Positions 1 to 11,000 of a stretch of 64,000 nt of DNA are shown here, piece by piece. The notes beneath the pieces were generated by a model. It was not told the DNA's origin. It saw nothing but the letters and a program-made list of their open reading frames with translations, and did not search any database. The DNA lies in the NCBI GenBank assembly GCA_948470475.1, contig OX419342.1, positions 25,698,907 to 25,762,906 on the forward strand, in the 5' to 3' direction. Every line of letters begins with the position of its first letter. The first letter of the stretch is position 1. Source of the stretch: Galaxea fascicularis (lineage: Eukaryota > Cnidaria > Anthozoa > Scleractinia > Euphylliidae). The translations under genes were made by a program, and so were the position numbers.

Positions 1-1023
1 AAAGACAAAACTGGCGCACAAATGCAGGCTCATCGGTTTATTCTTGCCTGTCAAAGCGAGTACTTTGCTGGCCTGTTTCGCGTGAACCCAACAGCCACCG
101 AAGCAACTTTTGTAGACTTTTCACTTGACGTGATCAAAACTTGCATCGATGGTCTGTACACTCATCAAGTGAACATAACAGGCAGCAACGTTCAAGATGT
201 TCTCACGTTTGCCAACTTCATCAATCTTCCAGATGTGGCAGATATTTGTATCAACTTTATGATCAGCAACATCGACGAATCCAATTACGCCCTTATCATG
301 GAACTTGGCAACGCCCAGGGTTTAAATCAGTTGGTTGAAGCGGGTGTGTTTTTTATTGCCAGAAACCTTCGAAAAATTAGTTTTAACGATTTTAGCCAAA
401 AGATGGTTATAAACGTCGCCCGTTGGCAGATGCAGAGGCCGACAATCATGACGAGGGAACAGTGGATTGTCTGTCAACTGAAAAACATTTTTATGTCTGT
501 ACCAAAGGAAGATCTGGTTCTTCAGGCTCGTTGCTCTTCAATATATGGAGATAATGCAACCAACTGGGGACCAGAGTTAGCAGTTAACGGGATTATTTCA
601 GACAGTGGCATATTGTACTTTCATTCTGAAGAAGAAAATTACCCATGGCTTGAAATCAAACTTCCGTCACCGATTCTGATCTCCTCATTGGCTATCGTTA
701 ATCGTCAAGATCAGTGCTGGGACAGATTAAGAAATCTCGAGATCAGAGCTGGCATGGAGCCAGTCCCTGAGGGGTTCAATGGAAATAAGCAACTGAAAGT
801 TAACTCCCCATGTGGACATTTTACCGGTCCAGCCGAGAGATCAGCAGAAGGACCAGTTATCACATTTTATCAGCCTACGCTTGCTCAGTACTTAACTTTA
901 CAGATTCTTGAGCGTGGATATCTACAGATAAATGGCCTCAAAATCAATGGAGGTGTCTTACTGGATCACAGTGCCGACATTGATCTCCTGGCCATCGTAG
1001 ATTATTTACTCAGATTAAATTGA
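1..1023 (+). CDS. BTB/POZ protein with C-terminal F5/8-type C (discoidin-like) domain, 5' end outside window
   Basis: Reading is open from the first base, so the gene starts upstream of the window. The first about 90 residues are a BTB/POZ fold (MQAHRFILACQSEYFAGLF, then a BTB-like ETFVDF-type strand and the LYTHQVNI region). A BACK-like helical linker follows to about residue 170. From about residue 178 there is a galactose-binding-like domain of F5/8C or fucolectin type (NATNWGPELAVNG, YPWLEIKLPSPILISSLAI, NRQDQCWDRLRNLEIRAG). BTB domains usually dimerise or recruit cullin-3; that role is inferred. It is nearly identical to the gene at 3475-4584 but lacks 27 bp (nine residues) after the EGF motif near residue 250 and has a different C-terminus ending LLRLN. 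No intron is visible in this part. Function of the pairing of BTB with this lectin-like fold is not known to me. Confidence 0.85.
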   Translation, partial: KDKTGAQMQAHRFILACQSEYFAGLFRVNPTATEATFVDFSLDVIKTCIDGLYTHQVNITGSNVQDVLTFANFINLPDVADICINFMISNIDESNYALIMELGNAQGLNQLVEAGVFFIARNLRKISFNDFSQKMVINVARWQMQRPTIMTREQWIVCQLKNIFMSVPKEDLVLQARCSSIYGDNATNWGPELAVNGIISDSGILYFHSEEENYPWLEIKLPSPILISSLAIVNRQDQCWDRLRNLEIRAGMEPVPEGFNGNKQLKVNSPCGHFTGPAERSAEGPVITFYQPTLAQYLTLQILERGYLQINGLKINGGVLLDHSADIDLLAIVDYLLRLN

Positions 1024-2191
1024 AAGGTGAACTGGGTTTCATACTAAGCTTTCTTACTACGGAAAATGTACATTATATTCTGTGATTTGAAGCCTGGATT
1101 AGTGGATTGTATTACTATGACTTAAGTGTTTCTGGGCTTTTTATGAAAAGGCATGGGAAATTAATCAAATTCTAGCCTTAGACCACAAAATATATTAATA
1201 CCGACTGGCACTGCTGAGGGCAATTACCAGTCTATATGTCAAAGCAGAACAAATTTAGAGAGATTCCCTCAGGTAGTCCCTTGCAGAATTGTATTAATAA
1301 TTGTTTGTTTTGTTCCTACTGTGTGAAAATGCATTGGACATGTACCATGAATTCTGCATAGTTTATGATAGAACTATGCAGAATGACTTTCTCTGGACCC
1401 AGAGACCACAGAGAAACCAGATTCTCCATGACAGAAAATGGTAATAGTAAGTTCTAAAAAGTATTTCTCAAGTCTTGTGATAAAGATATTCAGAGAAATC
1501 AAAACAAAGATATTCCAAGAAATAAACACACCTAGTGGTGATCCTGGTGATTTTATGAACTTGTTAGGCTAGGATTAATCTATTTAGACCCTTTTACATA
1601 AGAACCTGTTTTGGTCCAAAATTTGAAATGGGTTCTTATTTTATAGAATTCATTTTAACCTTAGTGGAGCAATGGGCAAATAATTATACAATACAGTACA
1701 GTACAGCTGTGCAGTTTCTGTGTTAATCGTATCTATAACAAATTTCTTGATTCTGATTGGTTCTGCGTGCTCCTAATTGTCACATAATTGGCGCACGATC
1801 AGGTGGGTGTCCAATTACAAGCATCCAATTACAACTTTTTGTAATTGGATACCTGTAATATTGGAAACGTACGCCATTCGCGTGTCAATTATGTGTGCTT
1901 TAATGGCTTTCTCATAATGCTTCTGTTGGAACATACCACTGACTTTTGCACTCAAAGGAGGTTCTCAAAATCTTAGTCTCAAAATCAGACTTGCACAGCA
2001 TGCTCATCTGATTTTGAAATTACTGGCTTAATTACTCCCTTTATAGTGCACTCAACAAAATTACTCAATTCTGATTGGTCAAGAGCAGTAGAATTAATCC
2101 CAAATAGTACTCTGTAGGAGTACCTATTAATTAAGTTTCCATGACAATGGCACATTAGTTTGTAATATTATTGAATGTACTATAAAATAAA

Positions 2192-2344
2192 AAATCGCAC
2201 GACCTCGTACAATTCGGGCTTAATAGTTAGTTGTGATTTTGAGAGTTCTCAAATTGCACTCCCCTAAAGGCTTGTGCAATTTTGAGAACTTCAAAATCAC
2301 TCGTACCTATTAATCCTGAATTGTACAAGAAGGTTGTGCAATTT
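2192..2344. repeat. Fold-back MITE-like inverted repeat
   Basis: Arms of about 70 bp face each other: the left arm begins AAATCGCACGACCTCGTACA and the right arm ends with its imperfect complement (TTGTACAAGAAGGTTGTGCA). A short loop lies near 2262-2275. The same GTACAATTCGGG core recurs in the larger palindrome at 61655-61853, so this is a dispersed family. Confidence 0.7.
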
Positions 2345-2901
2345 CCTATATGTACTCAACTCAGTCCAATTATTATTACTATAATTACATATTATGATAT
2401 AATTTGAACCTTCAGTAATACCCTACCTTCAGGACTGAGTAATCTGGCATTATAACATCCTTGTTCTAAAATAGTTTGTAATACCTATTTATTGGAGAAA
2501 TAAAAGAACTAAAAAGGGGGTTCGTATTTTTTTCAGATTGACAGTCTCGATCATTATCCACATTCTTTAGAAACAATAGACTACAAATATGGACATTTTT
2601 TCCTTAATTAAATAAGAACCTAGCTGTTTAAGAACCTAAATAGCCCATAATGTACAAGAAAGCACCAGTTTAAGCAGTTGGCACTCATTCTTGGGGATTG
2701 AAAGGACACTTTGAGCCCATGGTCGAGTGAGCACCCACACCAAACCATGTTGTAACTGTCCAGCAGTATATCTTCAAAGTCACTTTGAAAGATGGGAATG
2801 ATTACTAAACAATTTAAGCAGTCAGTGATCAACCACATCTTTTTTAATGAGCTGCGTAAGCTTAACCTCATTTCCAGGTTGGTAGCAAGACAAGGGATCA
2901 G

Positions 2902-2962
2902 TTAATCTCATACCCAGATCTCCCATTTTCACACCTGCCGTGAGATCTGGGTACAAGATTAG
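2902..2962. repeat. Short inverted repeat (ACCCAGATCTC / GAGATCTGGGT)
   Basis: TAATCTCATACCCAGATCTC faces GAGATCTGGGTACAAGATTA across about 22 bp. The arms can pair over about 19 bases. It looks like a small non-autonomous element or its solo end. Confidence 0.55.
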
Positions 2963-3474
2963 GAATCAGTAAGCCTAAGGAATGGGAGCAAGAAAACAAA
3001 AGAAAAATGGTGGGGCACTAGCGAGAAGAGGGGAAATGGAAATCCTGAAGTCCTTACCATTTACACGGAAAACCAGGAAATCCTTGCTGGAAAATCAAAT
3101 GGTACATACCATTCCATTTGGAACGTTTCAGAAGTTATGGGCCATTGGCTTAATCAATGCATTTTTTTTTGTTATTTATGGGCTTTCCAGCTGATACTAG
3201 TTTTGTAATTTATCCATTTTGCGTTTGGATAAGTAGCAGCATTGAAGATTTACACCCTAAATTTCCACACAGAGGGATCGAGCGGTGAATGGTGAACGCC
3301 GCTGACCACAAGAGCCTTCCTTTTTCCCCTCTCCTCCCAAGTCCCCCGCTATTTTTCTTTCGTTTTCTTGCTAGCCACTCGTACTCGGACTGCCGATACT
3401 GTGCATACATAATTTATTTGACGGAGGTCAGATTTTTGGCAGCATAAAGCTGAAGTGGACCTGCTTGTAACATT

Positions 3475-4584
3475 ATGACAACAGTCGAGCAAATTCGAAA
3501 CTTTTGTTACAATATAGCAGCCTACCATGAAAAAGAAGGCGAAGAACAATTTTACGACTTTACCATCAAAGACAAAACTGGCGCAGAAATGCAGGCTCAC
3601 CGGTTTATTCTTGCCTCTCAAAGCGAGTACTTTGCTGGCCTGTTTCGCATGAACCCAACAGCCACCGAAGCAACTTTTGTAGACTTTCCACTTGACGTGA
3701 TCAAAACTTGCATCGATGGTCTGTACACCCATAAAGTGAACATAACAGGCAGCAACGTTCAAGATGTTCTCACGTTTGCTAACTTCATCAATCTTCCAGA
3801 TGTGGCAGATATTTGTATCAACTTTATGATCAGCAACATCGACGAATCCAATTACGCCCTCATCATGGAACTTGGCAACGCCCAGGGTTTAAATCAGTTG
3901 GTTGAAGCGGGTGTGTTTTTTATTGCCAGACACCTTCGAAAAAATAGTTTTAACGATTTTAGCCAAAAGATGGTTATAAACGTCGCCCGTCGGCAGATGC
4001 AGAGGGCGACAATCATGACGAGGGAACAGTGGATTGTCTGTCACCTGAAAAACATTTTTATGTCTGTACCAAAGGAAGAACTGGTTCTTCAGGTTCGTTG
4101 CTCTTCAATTTATTACAATAATGCAACCAACTGGGGACCAAAGTTAGCAGTAAACGGGGTTATTTCAGATAGTAGCATATTGTACTATCACTCTGTGGAA
4201 GAAAAGTACCCATGGCTTGAAATCAAACTTCCGTCACCGATTCTGATCTCCTCATTGACGATCGTTAATCGTCAAGATCAGTGCTGGGACAGATTAAGAA
4301 ATCTCGAGATCAGAGCTGGCATGGAGCCAGTCCCGGAGGGATTCGGAGTGCGTTCAAGAGTACCCTGGCCATTAGGCAATAAGCGACTGAAGGTTAACTC
4401 CCCATGTGGACATTTTGCCGGTCCAGCCGAGAAATTAGCAGAAGGACCAGTTATCACATTTTATCAGCCTACACTTGCGCAGTACATAACTTTACAGATT
4501 CTTGAGCGTGGATATCTGCAGATAAATGGCCTCAAAATCAATGGAGGTGTCTTGTTGAGTGACTGTGACTGCCTGGTAGATTAA
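3475..4584 (+). CDS. BTB/POZ protein with C-terminal F5/8-type C (discoidin-like) domain, complete paralogue
   Basis: A single uninterrupted ORF of 369 residues. The start at 3475 (MTTVEQIRNFCYNIAAYHEK) precedes a full BTB domain at about residues 25-135, with the DFTIKDKTGAEMQAHRFIL strand-helix typical of BTB. A BACK-like segment follows at about 135-205 and an F5/8C/fucolectin-like domain from about 210 to 360 (NATNWGPKLAVNG, YPWLEIKLPSPI, CWDRLRNLEIRAG). It is a tandem duplicate of the copy at 1-1023, most likely intronless. It has nine extra residues (GVRSRVPWP region) relative to that copy, and a shorter C-terminus ending LVD. Likely cytoplasmic, because no signal peptide or membrane segment is seen. 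A cullin-adaptor role is inferred from the BTB fold only. Confidence 0.88.
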   Translation: MTTVEQIRNFCYNIAAYHEKEGEEQFYDFTIKDKTGAEMQAHRFILASQSEYFAGLFRMNPTATEATFVDFPLDVIKTCIDGLYTHKVNITGSNVQDVLTFANFINLPDVADICINFMISNIDESNYALIMELGNAQGLNQLVEAGVFFIARHLRKNSFNDFSQKMVINVARRQMQRATIMTREQWIVCHLKNIFMSVPKEELVLQVRCSSIYYNNATNWGPKLAVNGVISDSSILYYHSVEEKYPWLEIKLPSPILISSLTIVNRQDQCWDRLRNLEIRAGMEPVPEGFGVRSRVPWPLGNKRLKVNSPCGHFAGPAEKLAEGPVITFYQPTLAQYITLQILERGYLQINGLKINGGVLLSDCDCLVD

Positions 4585-4904
4585 CAGGTGAATCCACGTT
4601 TTCTGTGTGGAAAATAGAGTATTAACTGATTCTATCAGTTCTATTACAATTTAATGGCAACAGAGATAGTACATACTAAAAGAATAGTAAAAATAGCCAT
4701 ATGGATAATCCGTAAAGGAGTCCAGGACCCCATAACAAACAGATCACCAATGATTTTATACTATTACAACTTGCAGGATTAAAATAATAGATCATTTCGT
4801 TAAAATCAGATAAAAATCAAAAATCAATCAACCATTACATAGAGATCAAGTGGGATAAATATATCAAAAACTATAAATTAATTAATAAGAGGGTCTATAA
4901 ATAA

Positions 4905-5654
4905 CTAATTTGACATATTATCCAACAAATACTTCTTAACTCCCTTCTTAAAAATATGTACACTTACTGCTTTACGAGTATCGTAAGGCAAAAGATTCCA
5001 GGCGTCAACTATCCTATGAAAAAAACTAAATTTAAGGAGATTTGTTCTTGTGTATTTCTTTTTAAGAGATAAATAATCATATTTCCTAAATGAATAATGA
5101 TCAGCATCAGAATAAAAATCAACATACGAATCAATATTAATATTACTTATTCCATTTAGAGCTTTGTATAAAAATGTAACATCAGCTATGAATCCTTTCA
5201 GGTTAGGATTCACAACATCAGTGGCCAGACTATTAACATCCATTGAATCTTTTGAATAAATGGAGTGGAAGAACTTATTAAAAAGTTCCACCTTGGACGA
5301 TGTATCTGTAGAATAAACATTATCATAGATAACAGTTTCTGGAATTCTCTTAGTTTTTGATTTAGCAGAGTAAAAAGACCAGAAACATTTGGGGTTATCC
5401 TGAAGTTTTCCAGACAGTGATTGAAGATAATTATAATAGCTTGTGTTAATAAGTCTCTTCGTTTTCCTCCTCAGTTCCTTAAATTTTAAGAATATTTCCG
5501 GTGATCCATTAGATTTGACTTGCTTCCAAAGTTTCCTCTTTTTCCTAATTAATTTCATAATTTGATTGTTAATCCAGGGAGGCCTTGAGCGTCGCTTAAT
5601 TGTTATCTGTGGTATATGTTGATTGACAGCAGAGAACAAAAGATCCTGAAACAT
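4905..5654 (-). pseudogene. Non-LTR retrotransposon ORF remnant with the reverse transcriptase deleted
   Basis: An open frame of 249 residues on the minus strand joins two ends of a LINE polyprotein. The first part is the linker between endonuclease and RT (PPWINNQIMKLIRKKRKLWK, then KSKTKRIPETV). The last part is the C-terminal tail typical of these elements (FLYKALNGI, then FFHRIVDAWNLLPYDTRKAV). The whole RT domain is missing, and the junction near residue 160 keeps the frame. It cannot encode an active polymerase. The family is CR1/L2/jockey-like; the exact clade is not determined. Confidence 0.75.
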
Positions 5655-5739
5655 TATCAGGGAAGTATCAATACAGTTGTGATTACAGTTGTTGTTACAG
5701 ATGTGATAACTTCAAGAGATGTTTCAGTAGATTGAAGGG

Positions 5740-5803
5740 TGTCGCAGGAAAGGGTCCTTTATTTGTTGTAAAGCACTATATAAATCCCTCATTATTATTA
5801 TTG
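5740..5803 (+). repeat. LINE 3' tail with ATT repeat
   Basis: AAGCACTATATAAAT followed by (ATT)n is the usual 3' terminus of CR1/L2-type LINEs and their SINEs. No coding part of this copy remains next to it, so it is a 5'-truncated insertion. Confidence 0.5.
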
Positions 5804-6026
5804 CAAGTTGGCTTTAAAATAAAAAAATTAAAGGTGCTCTACTTTAGCACACAGACTGGTTAATGTGTCAGAAAAGTAGTTATGTACTTACTTTGTGATT
5901 TGAATAAAAGCAAGCAAATTGTACAAGCTGTAGTATTAGCTGAGTATTTTAGGTGATTCTTTTTAAGTCAAAATGGCTATATGACATTTCCAAGTTGTAG
6001 GTGTGACACAAACTTCATTTTCTCTC

Positions 6027-6292
6027 AAGTCTGGTTTCCATATGATCTTAATGGTCTGCGATCAGTCTGTGACATGATCGACAACATGATCGGCAATTGG
6101 TCTGCATCACGTCACAGACATACGGGAACATTTGTCCTCACTGTTTGTGGTGGTCTGCAAAACACGTGTGCCACAGATGCCGGGGACAAATGTTTCCATG
6201 TCTGCGAAGTGACGGAGGCTGATCGCCAATCATGTCACCAATCATGTCACAGACCGATTGCAGACCATTAAGATAACATGGAAACAAGGCTT
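6027..6292. repeat. Fold-back MITE, about 265 bp
   Basis: Left end AAGTCTGGTTTCCATATGAT and right end its imperfect complement (AACATGGAAACAAGGCTT). The arms also share GGTCTGCGATC and TCTGTGACATGAT on both sides. There is no coding capacity. The arms can fold over about 60 bp or more. Confidence 0.75.
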
Positions 6293-6799
6293 TACAGGGG
6301 CTAATATCTTCGAGAAATATAAACAAATATATATTGGTATATATACATTTTGAGAGAACATACCTGTGAATTGTAGGCATTCATCAAGGGCATTACCCAT
6401 AATAATAATAATCTGTGATGTAGGGAGGTGTCGGTTCTAACGGGAGTGGTGATAGGTTAAAATAAGAGGGTAACATAGGGGGTGGTGTCATGTTAAGTTT
6501 GCCCAACAAAGCACTAGTCCAAAGAAGTCATGTGGTATTAGTGTGTTTGAGTGAAAAATTTTGCAAATATGATTTTTCAACTCAGGACAGGAGCATGGGC
6601 TCATTTCCTGAACAGTGGCTGGTAATCGAGCCTAGACTAAGTTGCGCTGAGGTGACTGCCTCATCAGTGGTCATTTCCTGCATCTGGTGTTGCATGTGGG
6701 ACGAGTACCCCAGATCATCTGCAAAGTTGAGGTTGTCCTACTTTGTCTAAATGCATCCACTGGATTTCCGTTCCACTTCTGTTTTTGAAATGAAAGATA

Positions 6800-6823
6800 T
6801 TTTGCATTTTATGGGAACTCGGA

Positions 6824-6854
<31 letters not shown>

Positions 6855-6915
6855 CACGACCCTCCGAGATCTAGTACAGATGCTCTAACCACTGAGCTAC
6901 TGGAGACTCTTGTGG
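6800..6915 (-). repeat. tRNA-derived SINE head
   Basis: On the minus strand a tRNA-like sequence reads CCAGTAGCTCAGTGGTTAGA with an A box (TAGCTCAGTGG, plus positions 6889-6899) and a B box (GGTTCAAATCC, about 6845-6855). They are followed by the element body with a CTCGGATTTTTTCCGAG hairpin. The acceptor ends do not pair as in a working tRNA, so this is a SINE rather than a tRNA gene. Confidence 0.7.
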
Positions 6916-7169
6916 CAAGCACAGGTGAAATGTGGGTATAGACTACGACTGCATCACGCAGTCACATAGTCCAATTTTTATTTCTGTTTTTGTGGCTTTC
7001 TGCATAGTTCTGTTAATTGCCAGCAGGAGCAAGAAAGGTGAAAGCAAGCAAAAACACCCAACACCAAGGAGAATAAAATAATATAATCTGCATAAAAAAC
7101 AGTGTGCCCTTCCCAAGCTTAATACTGAATAATTTATTACATCTTATGTAAATAGACTGTGATTTAAAC

Positions 7170-7356
7170 ACAATGTAATGTAAGTTTCTAAACAGTATTT
7201 ATATCATCCATTTGTAGTTTAACTAGTTTAGTTTTTAGAGTAGACTTTTTAATTTAGTGTATAGGTGACTAGAATAAAAACAAAAGAAATGTACCTTTAT
7301 CTTTTGGCAATAAAGACAATTATTATTATTATTATTATTATTGTTATTATTATTAA
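7170..7356 (+). repeat. LINE 3' end with (ATT)n tail
   Basis: A diverged UTR ending GGCAATAAAGACAATTATTA and a run of ATT units is the signature 3' end of CR1/L2-like LINEs. The copy is truncated before any ORF. Confidence 0.5.
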
Positions 7357-7389
7357 CGTCCCATCTTAACATTGAAAACATTGGTGAGC

Positions 7390-7860
7390 TGTGCTACATA
7401 GACAACTCTGCAAGTCATTCCTTTGTACAAGTTCCTAACAATGTTTATCAGTTTGCCTGGGATGCTGTAGTGCTGCAGGCGTTTCCAGGGATTCTCGATG
7501 TCTACAATGTTGATAGCCTTTCAGTAGTCAACAGAGTTAATGTATAGAGAGGAATTCCATCTAAGAACTGTTCTACATTGGTATGCAGCACTGCAGTCTG
7601 GTCAACACAAGACCTTTCATTTCTGAAGTCAGCCTGCTGGTCTCAAAGCTGTGTGCCCACTACATCTTTCATTCTGGTCAGGATGATTCATTCAACACCT
7701 TCATTAAGTCAGACAGAAGCATAATTCCTTGATAGTTAGAAAAGGAGCTAAGGTCAGCTTTCTTTGGGATCTTGATGAGATAGCCCTCGTTCCACTCTGA
7801 AGGTACCTGTTCCTCTTCCCAGATCTCAAACAAGATGTAATTTCAGTAAAGTTCTTGTTT
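7390..7860 (-). pseudogene. LINE reverse transcriptase fragment (RTE/CR1-like), decayed
   Basis: Conceptual reading of the minus strand across several frames gives RT fingers and palm pieces: EEEQVPSEWNEGYLIKIPKK, a SNYQGIMLLS block (usual form NYRGITLLS), then DQQAGFRNERSCVDQTA. The next block, where the first catalytic aspartate (YEKAFDSVDR-like) would be, is unrecognisable because of stops and shifts. It is inactive. It is a different family from the LINE at 32198-35002. Confidence 0.6.
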
Positions 7861-8038
7861 AGAGAAGCTGCAAATTGTAGCTGTAACTAACAATCTACAG
7901 TTTAGAAGGTTTTACCCCCTACTGCATCTTTTTTTAATCTATTAAAACACACCTATAGGTTGTACACAACCTTCATCTCTAGAAACAGGAAATCATGAAA
8001 TAAATGTTCACAACATAACAACAACCAAAAGTGAGCTC

Positions 8039-8044
8039 TTTATT
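8039..8044 (-). promoter_or_regulatory. Poly(A) signal of the CGRRF1-like gene
   Basis: AATAAA on the minus strand, about 45 bp beyond the stop codon of the RING exon. Confidence 0.6.
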
Positions 8045-8085
8045 TAATTCAAAACAACTATGCAATTATTTCTTTTGTGCATTCT

Positions 8086-11000
8086 CTAGCTTGCAAAGAA
8101 TACACCTCTTAGAATTTCAACCATGGTCATCTGCTTCAGTTCACTGCTGGCATCAGACTCAGCGTCATCAATAAAAGGTTCATCCTGCACCTTAAAATAT
8201 GATTGAATGATTCCTCGGCACATGGGACAATAGCTAAGCTGTTGAAAGCACAATCCACATGCACATGCATGTCTACAGGGGAGGAAGGCTCTGGTAACTG
8301 GTAGAGTTCGGCAAATGATGCACACAGCATTAGTTAACTCTGATGATAAGGAAGGTGAATTGTTGACTGTTCTCTGAGGTGATGAACTTTGGCTAGATGG
8401 CAACAATTGGGTTTCTGCAATGTCATCACTTTCTACCACAAATAGTTTCTATGGATACAAAACAAATAAGATGGTCTCTTAATATGAATAGTTTGTAGCA
8501 TAAAGTCTACAGATACTGAAGAGAAAACATTTAAGTGTCCCCTTTCACAAAAACTGAAAAAAAGAGCCCCATTATCATCAGTCAGTCCCACTGATGGCAC
8601 ATAAGCCCTCTCATGAGGCTTACATGACCAACAAAGGCTAAGGAGGTCAGCTTATCCCCTGCTTCCACCCAACTCTTGGATGTCCACAGCACTACATGTA
8701 GGGATACATGTGGAGATGAACAAGACAATGTCAACAGGCTTATATCACTGCCCAATGACATGATCATCTAAACTTGGCAAATAACCAGTAAAATCTGATC
8801 AGTCATTTCAACCCAAAACCTACTTAAAAACTCATTATTATGGAAGGTAGAAAATGAAGTGTTTAACCAAGATAAGACCATTACAAAGTGTCTGTTTAAG
8901 TCTTCAGGGGGTCTTGGTTTGCTACGTAATTGTTTAATTCCATGGCATGGATTTGGCTAAACACAAACAAGGGGATTTGTGTACATAATACCTTGTAATG
9001 TATTGCATTACATCACATGATGCACGTATGTTGAATTTGCATATCATGGGCTAATTAAAAAAGTTGAGTTGAGTGCATGGCCGTCTTCGTAGTTTTGTGT
9101 GTCACAGTGCTCCCCCTGTTTTGGCCTTCAATACACTTCATACCTTCACGCTGAAAATGTTGCCTTCAGCAGTCTGAACATACTGCATCTCTATGTGACT
9201 GGTAAGTTTCCCAGATGATGAGTGTGACACTTGTATTGCTGTAATAAGAGCTACCTGAAAAGAAAGAAAATAAAAAGCACTTTGTTGCATCTGACAAATG
9301 TTGGAAAAACTGTTACAAGTGGTTGTCAAGTGGTGATGGTTTTAAGTGCAAGCTAGCCAAAGTTCGGTAAAAATTGAATTTTTTATAGCAGGATGATGTT
9401 AGGACTCTTAGAAAACATCAGTGGCAGGCCAATTTAATAAGGTAAATATTAATCAAGGAGCATATGATTTTCACAACATGAAATACTGTGGGAATATATG
9501 ACAAGGCCTGGGGTAGAAGGCAAGGGTCTCAGTCTTTCTATGTCACAGTACTTTACCAACAGAAGACAAAACAAACATATTTCAATGGCTGGCTAATTTT
9601 TGTTTTAAAAAATTGCTAAAAAGTAGGATATTTTCAAACATATAAGCCAATTAATTATTTTGATTTTAATTTACTGACAAAAGTAATGTGCAAAACTGTT
9701 TAAAACTAATGTTGGTACATTGAAGTTTGTCTCCCTGTAATAACGACGCTGCAACATGTAGTCACTTTCAGCTATGGTTGACCCAGAATATACAGCTTAC
9801 AATAAAAAATTACCGGTATCAATAAGTGTCTTACAATGTCAGAGAGTTGCTGTGGTCCTTGTTCATCATTCCTCGACATTTCTACAATCCCTATCAATGC
9901 ATACAGCTTGGGATCAATGGACAGTGACCTATATTCAAGGTCTGTTGGCAGCGTAGCTAAAATGTTACATTCAGATCCAGAGTCATAACTGAGGAAATGC
10001 AGTCAAGGAAATGCTTCCTAACAGGGTTGAGTCCTGAAAATTTGAATGAAATAGGTTTGAAACCTTTTACCATTTACTCCACTAGACTCTCAGAGTGCAA
10101 AATAATCCATTTGCATCAAATGAATGATCCTTGCAGTTGTAAATGCAATTTATGAAATTGCATAAGGAAGCCTGAAAAAAATTCAGGACTTTAACAGGGT
10201 CCAAAATTTTTGGGGGGCTTTTTTAGGCAATTGCATAATTTGCATTCACAGCTGCAAAGATCATTCTTCATTTGATTTCATTTCCACAGTTCATATATGA
10301 TTCATTTCATATCTATCATTCACAATCCATTTGCAGTTGGTATTCCTGTGACACACTTGAGTTATGAGATAACATAACTTGGGAAGAATAAATAAAATTA
10401 ATAAGATTTTCAAAGGTATAATAATGTTACATGTTTATTAAAATAAAACGTTTCCAACTTAAGATTCCAATGTTATTTCTATGTGGTCTGGAAACCAACC
10501 AGGCCAGGAGAAATCGGAATGATCCTTGCAGTTGTGAATGCAATTTATACAATTGCATAAAGAAGCTTGAAAAAAGTTAAGGTCTTCAACAGGGCTTGAA
10601 GTTACCCACGACCTCGCAATGCTGGTGCAGAGCTCTAACCAACTGAGCTATGAAGCCACTCATGTTGGAAACAGGTCAATAATTCCCACAATAATAATTA
10701 TTGTGAGAATTACAATTATTGTGGGTTCATATGTTCATGTGAAAGAGGTGGGTGTGAAAAATGTATGTGAAACAAATCATATATGAACTGCAGAAATGTA
10801 ATGAAGAATAATCCTTGCAATATATATTGTCAACACAATTTATGCAATTGCATAAAGAAGCCTGAAAAACATTCAGGTCTTAGTCAATTTAAGGATACAA
10901 TTCTGATGCACTTCTCTCCTTGTATGACCCCTGAAGGATGTGCTCCAGGGTTACAGCATATATGCTTGGTGCTTCTTCGAAATCTGAGTCATCGCTGCTG

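Larger units (their letters stand above)
1024..3474. other. Intergenic DNA between the two BTB paralogues
   Basis: No coding exon recognised. It holds several AT-rich repeat pieces: a TCCAATTACAA/TTGTAATTGGA inverted pair near 1810-1850, the fold-back element at 2192-2344, and a small inverted repeat at 2902-2962. A purine-rich stretch at about 2985-3040 reappears inverted at about 3310-3375, just before the second BTB gene. Confidence 0.6.

Noticed and set aside
6829..6911. tRNA gene on the minus strand
   Set aside because: A and B boxes are present, but the acceptor stem does not pair and the sequence continues into a SINE body.
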